Assembly (NCBI GenBank): GCA_947453945.1
Contig: CANGJB010000006.1
Span: forward strand, 20,437 to 84,436
Source: Sphingomonadaceae bacterium
GTDB taxonomy: Bacteria > Pseudomonadota > Alphaproteobacteria > Sphingomonadales > Sphingomonadaceae
Reading direction: 5' to 3'
Length of the DNA stretch: 64,000 nucleotides
Part shown: positions 33,821-42,060 of the stretch, in pieces
Position numbering within the stretch: the stretch's first letter is position 1
Layout of the letters: the number at the start of each line of letters is the position of its first letter
The notes under the pieces: model-generated
Told to the model about the DNA's origin: nothing
The model's input: the letters and a program-made list of their open reading frames with translations, nothing else
Database searches by the model: none
Program-made: the position numbers and the translations under genes

Positions 33821-35511
33821 GGATGGGCTCCGCAGGTGGTGCCGGGTCCGGCATCAAGATCAAGGCAGCGCCCGTCGAACGCGCCCGCCGGAACCGGCAG
33901 GCCGACCAGCGCGGCGAGCGTGGGCGCGATGTCCACCGTCTCGACCGGGCTGGGCTGCTCGAACCCGGTCATGCCCTTGCGCCAGAACAGCATCGGCACG
34001 CGCCGGTCATAGTCCCAGGGCGAGCCGTGCGTGGCGACATAGCCCGGCCCCGGTGCCGGAATCGGCACAACGCCGCGCTTCAGCATCAGCACCACATCGC
34101 CCGAAAGCGGCTTGTAAAACGAGGCCTTGGCGCGATCGATCAAGGACCAGGTTTCGGGCGAGCCCGAAGGCGCGGGCGCGGCGGCAATTTCGTCTGATGT
34201 AAAGGCGGCGGCGACTTCAGGGTTGGCCAGAAGCTCCGCCTTCAAGGCCGCCAGCGCGCGCGCCTTGTCAGCCGGCGCCAGATCGCGGCGCAGCCACATA
34301 TCGCCCGAGGCGCCATCAGAGAGGACCAGATCCTTGGCATCAAGCCCGGTCTTGGCCGCGACTGCCGCGCTCAGCGCATCGGGCAGCAGCGTCTTGCTCA
34401 CGCGGTGGGCGGCGGGCAGCGCCTGCTCTTCCAGCCGCTCGGGCAAGTCGAACCCGCCATGATCGGCGGTGAGCACCACGGCATAATCGAGCCCTCGCTG
34501 ATCGAGCGCGATGAAGAAATCGCCCAGCGCCAGATCAAGCTGCTGGAGCTGGATGCACATTTCCGTGCCTTCGGTCCCATAGCCATGACCGACATAGTCG
34601 GTCGCCGAAAGGCTGACCGAGAGCACATCGGGCGTGGCGTTCTTGCCGAGCTTGTTCTCGTCCACCAGTTCGGTGGCGAGATCAAGCGTGGCGCGGTCCA
34701 TGCGGGGCGAGGCGCGGAAGCCGTTCTTGTCACCCGGCGCCAGTGCGAAGCGGCCGGTGCCGACCGCGAACGCGCCGCCCAGCGGCACTGCGCGGTCCTT
34801 GCCCTTGCACCAATCTGGCAGCGGAAGTTCGGGCGCGCCCTGCGCCAGCACTTCGCCGAGCGCCTTGTTCTCGTTCACCGCCGCCGTGCTCAGCGTGCGC
34901 CCATCGAGCGAGGTGAAGCCTGCGCCCTTCCACCAATAGACCGCATCGATCACATGCCCGCCCATCATCAAGGCGGCGCGGTCCTTGCCCGAAACCGCGA
35001 CATTGCGGCTGGTGGGCCACAGCGCCTTGATCCGATCGCCCAGCGTGGGAACGAGGAGGTGGCCGACCGAGGCGACATAGTCCTTCGGGTCTGCCGCCGC
35101 CTTGGTCTCATCCTCGGCGCAATAGACCGCCTTCTTGCCGCGGAGGACCGACTGGTCGATCCACGTGTTCGCGATGATCCCGGTGCGCGCGGGATGGACG
35201 CCGGTCAGGATCGTCGAGTGGCCGGGGCAGGTCTCGGTCGCGGCATGGCTCTGATAGCCTGAAGGAAACACCGCGCCCGAAGCGAGGCGCGCAAAGCCGG
35301 CGGTGAAGTGCGAGCGGTATTGCGCGAACAAGTCGGCGGAGAACTGGTCGATCGAGATTGCGACGATCAGATGCGGGGCATTGGCGGCAGGCTGGACGGC
35401 GGGCGCGGGCGCGGGCTTGGGTACTGGGCGGGCGACGCCAGCGGGCGGCAGCGCCACCAGAGCGGCCAGTGCGACACCCAGAGCGAGAGACCGGAACGTG
35501 CGAAGCGCCAT
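33817..35511 (-). CDS. Exported alkaline phosphatase superfamily protein
   Basis: The 564-residue protein starts MALRTFRSLALGVALAALVA, a signal peptide ending near GVA-RP. The mature part is a metal-dependent phosphomonoesterase/phosphodiesterase of the alkaline phosphatase superfamily: VAISIDQFSADLF (first metal Asp), SHAATETCPGHSTILTG with a likely Thr nucleophile, SLSATDYVGHGYG, VVLTADHGGFD and YVATHGSPWDYDRRVPM. It resembles the PafA-type phosphatases. GAGGAAGG lies 9 bases upstream of the ATG at 35511. Its TGA overlaps the start of the UbiH-type gene. It diverges from dsbD. Confidence 0.9.
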   Translation of the reverse strand: MALRTFRSLALGVALAALVALPPAGVARPVPKPAPAPAVQPAANAPHLIVAISIDQFSADLFAQYRSHFTAGFARLASGAVFPSGYQSHAATETCPGHSTILTGVHPARTGIIANTWIDQSVLRGKKAVYCAEDETKAAADPKDYVASVGHLLVPTLGDRIKALWPTSRNVAVSGKDRAALMMGGHVIDAVYWWKGAGFTSLDGRTLSTAAVNENKALGEVLAQGAPELPLPDWCKGKDRAVPLGGAFAVGTGRFALAPGDKNGFRASPRMDRATLDLATELVDENKLGKNATPDVLSVSLSATDYVGHGYGTEGTEMCIQLQQLDLALGDFFIALDQRGLDYAVVLTADHGGFDLPERLEEQALPAAHRVSKTLLPDALSAAVAAKTGLDAKDLVLSDGASGDMWLRRDLAPADKARALAALKAELLANPEVAAAFTSDEIAAAPAPSGSPETWSLIDRAKASFYKPLSGDVVLMLKRGVVPIPAPGPGYVATHGSPWDYDRRVPMLFWRKGMTGFEQPSPVETVDIAPTLAALVGLPVPAGAFDGRCLDLDAGPGTTCGAHP

Positions 35512-35698
35512 ACGGGTAACCTTCCTCGATACTCGTCCGAACCGGCATTGCCTGCCTCGGTTCGGACCGCTGCGTGATGGCCCCGGCGGCGGATGCGCGC
35601 AAGAGGCCTCGCGAGGCTCCCTGCCCGCAGAGGCAACGCGCGCGGCGCGGGCTCGTGGGCAGGTGGCCAAAGCGATCCCTGTGGGATAGACGTAACTT

Positions 35699-37789
35699 AT
35701 GGCATTACTGCGAAACATCGTCCTGCTGCTTGCGGCCTGCTGGCTCATGCTGGCGGGGCAGCCCGCCATGGCCCAGCTGGCAGGAGGCCCTGCCCATATC
35801 CGCGCCTCGCTGCTGGCCGAACGGCCTGCGCGGCCCGGCGAGACAGTGACGCTGGCAGTGCTGATGCAGCCGGACAAGGGCTGGCACGGCTACTGGACCA
35901 ATCCCGGCGATGCGGGCCTGCCGATCATGCTCGAATGGACGCTGCCGGCTGGTGCGGGCACCGGACCGCTCGAATTCCCGGTCCCGCAGACGCTGCTGGT
36001 GCAAGGGCTGATGAACCATGTGTATGAGCATGACTACGCCGTGCTCGTGCCGTTCACCGTGCCCAAGGATGCCGCCCCCGGCACCACCCTTCCAATCACC
36101 GCCAAGGCCAGTTGGCTCGCCTGCACCGAGGCGATCTGCGTGCCCGAAAGCGCGACCTTGCAAGGCACGGTTACGGTGGGAAGTGGCCCCGCCGATCCGC
36201 GCTTCGATGGCTGGCGCGCGGCGCTGCCTGCTCCGCTGGACCGGCAGGGCACCTTTGCAGCTTCCCCCACAGGCTGGCGCCTTGCCGTGCCGTTTCCGGC
36301 GGGGGCAGCGATTGGCGCGCCGCACTTCTTCATCCAGTCCGAAGGTGTGGCCAGCTATGCCAAGCCGCAGGCGTTCAGCCGAGTCGGCGATACGCTGGTG
36401 ATCGAACTCGCCAAAGCATCCTTCCCCGCGCCTGAGGCGCCCGCAACACTCGCAGGCGTGCTCTCGCTCGGCAACGGCGCCAAGGGCGAGAGCCTTGGCG
36501 GCATTGCGCTGACCGCCGCGCCGGGCACAGTGCCCACTGGCGGCACGCCGCTAAGCAAGGGCGATGCCCCTGCCCCCTTCTCCGCCGCGACGCTGGCGCT
36601 TGCCATCCTCGGCGCGCTGGTGGGCGGGCTGATCCTCAATGTCATGCCCTGCGTGTTTCCGATCCTGAGCCTCAAGGCCATGGCCTTGGCGCGATCCGGC
36701 AGCGATCATGCCAAAGTGGAAGGCGTGGCCTATACGGCGGGCGTGATGCTGGCCTGCATGGGGCTCGGCGCGGCAATGCTGGCCTTACGCGCGGCGGGCA
36801 CGCAAGTCGGCTGGGCGTTTCAGTTGCAGGATCCGGGCGTGGTGGCGCTGCTGTTGCTGCTCGCCGTTGCGATCACCGCGAACTTTGCCGGGCTTTACGA
36901 ACTGCCCGGGCTTTCGATCGAGAGCGGTTCAGGCGCGGCTAAAAGCGGCTGGGTGAGCGCATTTGGCACCGGCCTCCTGGCCGCCTTCGTCGCAACGCCC
37001 TGCACCGGGCCGTTCATGGCGGCAGCCGTCGGCGCGGCGCTGGTATTGCCGGCATGGGCGGCGATGGCGGTGTTTGCCGCGCTTGGTTTCGGGCTGGCGC
37101 TGCCGTTCCTGCTGCTGGGCTTCGTGCCCGCGCTGCGCCGCCTGCTGCCAAAGCCCGGTGCGTGGATGGAGCGTTTCCGCCGCGCCATGGCCGTGCCGAT
37201 GGGGCTGACTGTGGTGGCGCTGGGCTGGCTGGCGTGGCGCCTTGGCGGACCGGCCTATGCCGCCGGAGCCATCGCGCTTGCGGTGCTGATCGTGGTGCTG
37301 CTGATCGCGATAGGCCGCGCGCAGCGGCGCGGGGTAAGCTCCGCGCGCTGGGCGCTGCCCGGAAGCGTGGCGCTCGCCGCACTGGCGCTGATCGCCGCGC
37401 CGCGCCTTGCCGCCGAAGGACCGGGCGGCGCGGTGGAAGCCGGGCTGCTCGATGCCAAGCCCTTCAGCGAAGCCGCCCTCGCCGAAGCGCGTGCGGCGGG
37501 CAAGCCAGTGTTCGCTTATTTCACCGCCGACTGGTGCCTTTCCTGCAAGGTCAATGAAGCGGCAGCGATCGAGCGCGAGACGACGCGCGATGCCTTCCGC
37601 AAGGCAGGCGTGGTGGTGCTGGTGGGCGATTGGACGCGGCGCGATCCGAAGATCACCAGCTTCCTCTCGCAGCAGGGCGCGGCGGGTGTGCCGCTTTACC
37701 TGTGGTATCCAGCCAAGGCGCCCGAGCCGCAGAAGCTGCCGCAAGTGCTGAGTGCGGATCTGATGGCGGGACTGCCGGCCAAGGGGTGA
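35699..37789 (+). CDS. dsbD: Thiol:disulfide interchange protein DsbD family
   Basis: The 696-residue membrane protein carries electrons from cytoplasmic thioredoxin to the periplasm. After a signal peptide (ending AMAQ) lies a DsbD-like N-terminal domain (ASWLACTEAICVPESATLQG, paired Cys), then about eight membrane helices with the cysteine motifs NVMPCVFPILSLKAM and VATPCTGPFMAAAVG, and a C-terminal thioredoxin domain with FTADWCLSCKVNEA. The layout matches the ScsB/DsbD branch. ATG at 35699 is used. A small membrane protein gene starts on its stop codon (GTGA). Confidence 0.93.
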   Translation: MALLRNIVLLLAACWLMLAGQPAMAQLAGGPAHIRASLLAERPARPGETVTLAVLMQPDKGWHGYWTNPGDAGLPIMLEWTLPAGAGTGPLEFPVPQTLLVQGLMNHVYEHDYAVLVPFTVPKDAAPGTTLPITAKASWLACTEAICVPESATLQGTVTVGSGPADPRFDGWRAALPAPLDRQGTFAASPTGWRLAVPFPAGAAIGAPHFFIQSEGVASYAKPQAFSRVGDTLVIELAKASFPAPEAPATLAGVLSLGNGAKGESLGGIALTAAPGTVPTGGTPLSKGDAPAPFSAATLALAILGALVGGLILNVMPCVFPILSLKAMALARSGSDHAKVEGVAYTAGVMLACMGLGAAMLALRAAGTQVGWAFQLQDPGVVALLLLLAVAITANFAGLYELPGLSIESGSGAAKSGWVSAFGTGLLAAFVATPCTGPFMAAAVGAALVLPAWAAMAVFAALGFGLALPFLLLGFVPALRRLLPKPGAWMERFRRAMAVPMGLTVVALGWLAWRLGGPAYAAGAIALAVLIVVLLIAIGRAQRRGVSSARWALPGSVALAALALIAAPRLAAEGPGGAVEAGLLDAKPFSEAALAEARAAGKPVFAYFTADWCLSCKVNEAAAIERETTRDAFRKAGVVVLVGDWTRRDPKITSFLSQQGAAGVPLYLWYPAKAPEPQKLPQVLSADLMAGLPAKG

Positions 37790-38118
37790 AGCAGGTGTTG
37801 GGCACTCTGCATTTCGGTGCGATAATCCGGGGCTGGATACGTCGATATCGACGACGACTTGCACGCGAAATTTTATCGCGAAACTATATTGCGATCACCG
37901 GTCGTCCGCACACCCTGCGTTGGTTTTCCCCTATCGCGCTTGTAGGAATCCTAAGTTACGAACTAGATTTGGAAGCGCCAATCAGGATTCCTCTTGTCGT
38001 GCTGGCGGGCGCGATTTCACTCACAGGGTTCTGGATAGCGAGCGGTGTTTTCCTGGCTGCGCGAGATCGCTACGGCGACAAGCCTCGCTACAGTTTCCTT
38101 GATCCGAGAAACAGCTAG
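37786..38118 (+). CDS. Small hypothetical membrane protein coupled to dsbD
   Basis: The 110-residue frame starts at a GTG overlapping the dsbD TGA; a second GTG at 37795 is another possible start. It is basic at the N terminus (WIRRYRRRLAREI) and has two hydrophobic segments (WFSPIALVGILSY and IPLVVLAGAISLTGFWIASG). Its base composition is visibly lower in GC than its neighbours (about 37840-38010). No family is recognised. Start overlap with dsbD supports that it is expressed. Confidence 0.5.
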   Translation: MKQVLGTLHFGAIIRGWIRRYRRRLAREILSRNYIAITGRPHTLRWFSPIALVGILSYELDLEAPIRIPLVVLAGAISLTGFWIASGVFLAARDRYGDKPRYSFLDPRNS

Positions 38119-38137
38119 CCGCTCGTCAACGACCAAG

Positions 38138-38169
38138 GCAGGTGCAAGTGCTTTGGCCCTTGCACCTGC
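38138..38169. terminator. Hairpin between converging genes
   Basis: GCAGGTGCAAG (38138-38148) and CTTGCACCTGC (38159-38169) form an 11-base perfect stem around a 10-base loop. It lies between the stop of the small membrane gene (38118) and that of the converging SDR gene (38187). It has no T tract, so it may be a weak bidirectional terminator or an mRNA 3' structure. Confidence 0.45.
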
Positions 38170-38186
38170 TGGATACAAACTCTCGC

Positions 38187-38954
38187 CTACAAGCTCTGCC
38201 CGTCGTCCACCGTGATGTGCGAGCCCGTCACCTGCCGCGCAGCGTCGCTGGCGAAGAACACCATCGGTTCGTCGAGCGCGGTGATGTCGGTCAGGCGGCG
38301 GCGGGGCCATGTGTTGATCTGCGCCTTGCCGCCTTCGGTATCGAACCAGTCGCCCGCGATTTCGGTGCTGATGTAGCCGGGCTGGATCGTGTTGACGCTG
38401 ATCCCCAGCCGCGCCCATTCCTGCGCCAGCTGGCGGCCAAGGTGCTGCACGGCGAGCTTGGTGGCGGCGTAGGAGGCATCGCCCTGCCCGGTCATGTGCG
38501 AGGTGATCGAGCCGATCAGGATGACCCGGCCTTTTTCGCTTTGCTTCGAACCGGCCTTGATCATCCGCCGCGCGCCTTCGCGGGCGGTAAGGTAAACGCC
38601 GGTGAAATTGGTATCGACCACGGAGCGGATGCCTTCGGCCGCCACATCGAGCGCGCGGCCCGGCACGACGATCCCGGCATTGGCGACGACCACATCGGGC
38701 ACGCCAATCTGCGCTTCGGCCGCATCGAATGCCGCGATGATCGAGGCTTCGTCGTTCACATCGAGCGCTACGGCCAGCGCTTTGCCGCCACCCGCGTTGA
38801 TTTCATCGGCCAGCGCCGCGATGCGTTCCACGCGCCGCGCACCGATCACGACAGCGGCACCCTCAGCCGCGTAGAGCCGCGCGAAATGCGCGCCGAGGCC
38901 CGATGAAGCGCCGGTGATCAGCGCGATGCGTCCGGAAAGTCTGTTACCCGTCAT
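38187..38954 (-). CDS. Short-chain dehydrogenase/reductase
   Basis: The 255-residue NAD(P)-dependent oxidoreductase has the SDR glycine motif ALITGASSGLGAHFARLY, VVVANAGI, the serine-tyrosine-lysine site (IGSITSHM and SYAATKLAV) and IQPGYISTEIAGDWFDTE. The substrate is unknown. The start is the ATG at 38954, which sits directly next to the parC stop, and the two genes are read in the same direction, so it is coupled to parC. A longer in-frame start inside parC is not likely. Confidence 0.88.
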   Translation of the reverse strand: MTGNRLSGRIALITGASSGLGAHFARLYAAEGAAVVIGARRVERIAALADEINAGGGKALAVALDVNDEASIIAAFDAAEAQIGVPDVVVANAGIVVPGRALDVAAEGIRSVVDTNFTGVYLTAREGARRMIKAGSKQSEKGRVILIGSITSHMTGQGDASYAATKLAVQHLGRQLAQEWARLGISVNTIQPGYISTEIAGDWFDTEGGKAQINTWPRRRLTDITALDEPMVFFASDAARQVTGSHITVDDGQSL

Positions 38955-41260
38955 ACGAACTTGTTGTCCCTCGGAAAGCCGGTGGGCGGCAAGCGCCCCG
39001 CCGCGCCACGCGCGACCTTCCACGGCAGAAGGTCCTTCTCGGTGCGCGTGCGCCCGCTTTCTCCGCCCATCGCCCAGGAAAGGCCATCCGCAAAAGTGAG
39101 CGTGATCGCATCTGCCAGCCCGCCATCCTTGTAACGCTGCAAGGTGACGCCCTGGCCCTTGCCCAGCATCGGCACTTCGCTCAGCGGGAAAATCACCAGC
39201 TTGCGGTTATCGCCGATCACCGCGACGTGATCGTGCTCGGCGGCGATTTCCTGAACGATCGCCAGCTTCACGCCGGGCTTGGTGGTAACCACACCGCGCC
39301 CCTTGCGCGTTTCGGCGAGCAGCTCGTCCATCTCCGCCGCAAAGCCGCGCCCGGTGTTGGCGGCCAGCAGCAGCTGCCCCTTGGGCTTGTGCACGACCAG
39401 CGCCACGATCTGCGCATCCGGATCGATATCGATCATCGTGCGCACCGGTTCACCAAACCCGCGCGCGCCGGGGAGCTTGTCTGCCCCCAGCGTGTAGAAC
39501 CGCCCCGTATCGAGCGCGAACAGCAGCTTGTCGGTCGTCTGGCAGTGGAGCGCGAAGGCCGGGCCATCGCCTTCCTTGAACTTGAAATCCGTATCGAGCG
39601 GCAAGTGCCCCTTGGCCGCACGCACCCAGCCGCGTGCCGAAAGGATCACCGTCACCGGCTCCTTCTCGATCATCGCGTCCATGCTGAATTCGCGCGTCGG
39701 CGCGGCTTCAAGCAGCGTCGTGCGGCGCGCGCCCAGCGCGGTCGTTTCGGCGTATTCCTTGCGCAGCGCCTTCAGATCGGACTTGAGGCGCTTCTTCTGG
39801 AGCTTGGGATCATCGAGCAGCGCCTGCAGTTCGGTCTGTTCGGCGATCAGGCCATCGCGCTCCTTGCGCAGCTCCATTTCCTCCAGCTTGCGCAAAGAGC
39901 GCAGCCGCATGTTGAGGATCGCCTCGGCCTGCCGGTCGGTCAGCTCGAACTCGGCCATCATGATCGGCTTGGGCTCGTCCTCGGTGCGGATGATCTCGAT
40001 CACCCGGTCGAGGTTCAGGTAGGCGATGATGTAGCCGCCCAGCAGCTCCAGCCGGTTCGCGATCTTCTCCATCCGGTGGCGCGAACGGCGCAGCAGGATG
40101 TCGATCTGCGCGATGACCCATTCCTGCAGCAGCAGTTTCAGCCCCAGCACGCCGGGGGTGCGGTTCGCATCGAGCACATTGAGGTTGAGCCCGAAGCGCA
40201 CTTCCAGATCGGTCAGCCGGTAGAGCGATTCCTTGAGCAGATCGGGATCGACATTGCGGCTCTTGGGCACGAGCACGATGCGGATCGCCGAATCGCTTTC
40301 ATCGCGCACGTCTTCCAGGATCGGCAGCTTCTTGTCGGCAATCAGGGCGGCGATCTGCTCGATCAGCTTGCCCTTCTGCACCTGATAGGGGATTTCGGAG
40401 AGCACGAGCTGCCATTGCCCGCTGCCCAGCTTCTCGATCCCGGTCTCTTCCCACGTGCCGTCATCCTGCCGCCCGTTGGAAAAGCGGCCGCGCACGCGGA
40501 TCGCGCCCTTGCCGCTTTCGTAGGCCGCGCTGATTGAGGCGCGGCTGTCCACCACCAGCCCGCCGGTCGGGAAATCGGGGCCGTGGAACACGTCCATCAG
40601 CTCGGCATGCGTGGCCGCCGGATTGTCGATCAGCATGAGCGTGGCATCGACGATCTCGGCCACGTTGTGGCTCGGGATATTGGTCGCCATGCCCACGGCA
40701 ATGCCGCTTGAGCCGTTGGCAAGAAGATTGGGGAACAGGCCGGGGAAGATTTCCGGCTCTTCCTCCTCGCCGTTGTAGGTGGGGTGGAAGGTGACAGTGC
40801 CTTCCTCCAGCCCCGCCATCAGGCGCATCGCCGTGCGCGTCAGCCGCGCTTCGGTGTAGCGGTAGGCGGCGGCATTATCCCCGTCGATATTGCCGAAATT
40901 GCCCTGACCCTCGACCAAGGGATAACGCAGCGCGAAATCCTGCGCGAGGCGGACCATCGCATCATAGACCGAGGCATCGCCATGCGGGTGATACTTGCCG
41001 ATCACATCGCCGACGACGCGGGCAGACTTCTTGAACGCGCCTGTCGGATCGAGCTTCAGCTGCTGCATCGCCCAGAGCAGCCGGCGGTGGACCGGCTTCA
41101 GCCCATCGCGCAAATCAGGCAGCGAGCGCGCGGTGATCGTGGAGAGCGCATAGACGAGGTAGCGCTCAGACAGCGCGGCATCGAAAGGCGCATCGACGAT
41201 AGCGTCGAAGGGATCGGGTTCTGCGTCGGTGATCTTCGTGGTCATGGCATCAATTGCCAT
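38951..41260 (-). CDS. parC: DNA topoisomerase IV subunit A
   Basis: The 769-residue protein cleaves and rejoins DNA to separate replicated chromosomes, with ParE. It has KPVHRRLLWAMQQLKLDPTG, GKYHPHGDASVYDAMVRLAQ, GQGNFGNIDGDNAAAYRYTE with the active tyrosine Tyr135, and a C-terminal beta-propeller region. It is ParC rather than GyrA by length and by the absence of a GyrA box in the C-terminal part seen. At the quinolone-contact positions it has Ala96 and Asp100, which seems usual for alphaproteobacterial ParC. Start could instead be the ATG at 41245. parE is not nearby. Confidence 0.94.
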   Translation of the reverse strand: MAIDAMTTKITDAEPDPFDAIVDAPFDAALSERYLVYALSTITARSLPDLRDGLKPVHRRLLWAMQQLKLDPTGAFKKSARVVGDVIGKYHPHGDASVYDAMVRLAQDFALRYPLVEGQGNFGNIDGDNAAAYRYTEARLTRTAMRLMAGLEEGTVTFHPTYNGEEEEPEIFPGLFPNLLANGSSGIAVGMATNIPSHNVAEIVDATLMLIDNPAATHAELMDVFHGPDFPTGGLVVDSRASISAAYESGKGAIRVRGRFSNGRQDDGTWEETGIEKLGSGQWQLVLSEIPYQVQKGKLIEQIAALIADKKLPILEDVRDESDSAIRIVLVPKSRNVDPDLLKESLYRLTDLEVRFGLNLNVLDANRTPGVLGLKLLLQEWVIAQIDILLRRSRHRMEKIANRLELLGGYIIAYLNLDRVIEIIRTEDEPKPIMMAEFELTDRQAEAILNMRLRSLRKLEEMELRKERDGLIAEQTELQALLDDPKLQKKRLKSDLKALRKEYAETTALGARRTTLLEAAPTREFSMDAMIEKEPVTVILSARGWVRAAKGHLPLDTDFKFKEGDGPAFALHCQTTDKLLFALDTGRFYTLGADKLPGARGFGEPVRTMIDIDPDAQIVALVVHKPKGQLLLAANTGRGFAAEMDELLAETRKGRGVVTTKPGVKLAIVQEIAAEHDHVAVIGDNRKLVIFPLSEVPMLGKGQGVTLQRYKDGGLADAITLTFADGLSWAMGGESGRTRTEKDLLPWKVARGAAGRLPPTGFPRDNKFV

Positions 41261-41318
41261 AGCAAGGCGGCGGGCACCAAGGGAACAGGCCTGAAGGCAA
41301 GTTTACCCCGATGTTTTG

Positions 41319-41342
41319 GGCGCGCGGCGCCTGCCGCGCGCC
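41319..41342. terminator. GC-rich hairpin after the DUF3237 gene
   Basis: GGCGCGCGGC (41319-41328) pairs perfectly with GCCGCGCGCC (41333-41342) around a 4-base loop. It lies just past the DUF3237 stop (41356) on the minus strand and 60 bases before parC. No T tract follows, so its role as terminator is uncertain. Confidence 0.4.
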
Positions 41343-41355
41343 TGGCTTGCATCGT

Positions 41356-41961
41356 TCAGGTGATCCGGAATACCTGGATGAGCCGGCCATTGGCATTGGG
41401 GCCGAAATCCGGCGCGGGAATTTCCGGCGGAACCGGATATGTCAGCGTGGCCACGAACACAGATTCGCGCAGCCACGCGTACTTTTTTCCGGGCACGTTG
41501 AAGCTGGGAAGCAATCGGAACTTGCTTTCCGAATAGCGCGGCCCCTTGTTGTGAATGATGATCTGCACGCCGTCGTCTGTCCGCAGCCGGTAGAGCGCGT
41601 CGATGATTTCCACCCCATCGGGCCGCACCACCGGGAAATCGCCGCCGCCGGGGACCACCGTGCCTTTGATGCCGCGCCCATAGAACGTGCCGCCCACGAT
41701 CGGCCAGAGATCTTCGCGCGTGCCGTCGGCGGCGGTCTGATCCCCCGGATTCTGGCCGGCCTTGCCGCCCATCGATTCCGGTGCGGAGCAGAAGGGCAGG
41801 ATATCCATCACCCATTCGAGGCCGACCTGATCATAAATCCTGGGCTGCTTGCCTGCCGGTGCAGGCACCGTCTCTGCATCAAGGCGCGTGGCCGCAGCGG
41901 CGAGTGGAAGCCCTGCTCCGATCAAGCCAATGGCGCGGCGGCGGGATAGTGTCATGGCCAT
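41356..41961 (-). CDS. Exported DUF3237 family protein (Tat signal)
   Basis: The 201-residue protein starts with MAMTLSRRRAIGLIGAGLPL, a twin-arginine signal (RRRAIG) ending near LDAE. The mature part has WPIVGGTFYGRGIKGTVVPG, ADYRL-like IDALYRLRTDDGVQIIIHNK, ESVFVATLTYPVP and LIQVFRIT, typical of DUF3237, a beta-barrel family of unknown enzymatic role. Export by Tat suggests folding or cofactor loading in the cytoplasm, which is inference. The gene stands alone. Confidence 0.85.
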   Translation of the reverse strand: MAMTLSRRRAIGLIGAGLPLAAAATRLDAETVPAPAGKQPRIYDQVGLEWVMDILPFCSAPESMGGKAGQNPGDQTAADGTREDLWPIVGGTFYGRGIKGTVVPGGGDFPVVRPDGVEIIDALYRLRTDDGVQIIIHNKGPRYSESKFRLLPSFNVPGKKYAWLRESVFVATLTYPVPPEIPAPDFGPNANGRLIQVFRIT

Positions 41962-42060
41962 CTCCGGATATGCGGCGCCATCAGCAGCGCGGCGCTCAAG
42001 ACGAATGTATCAGGCCGGGAGGGGACGGCAAGCTGGGCCGCCCTGCCCCGGCGCGAAGGC

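Noticed and set aside
40970..41000. Quinolone-resistance change in ParC (Ala96, Asp100 at the E. coli Ser80 and Glu84 positions)
   Set aside because: The sequence GDASVYDAM seems to be the usual form in alphaproteobacterial ParC as far as I recall, so it is not a sign of acquired resistance.
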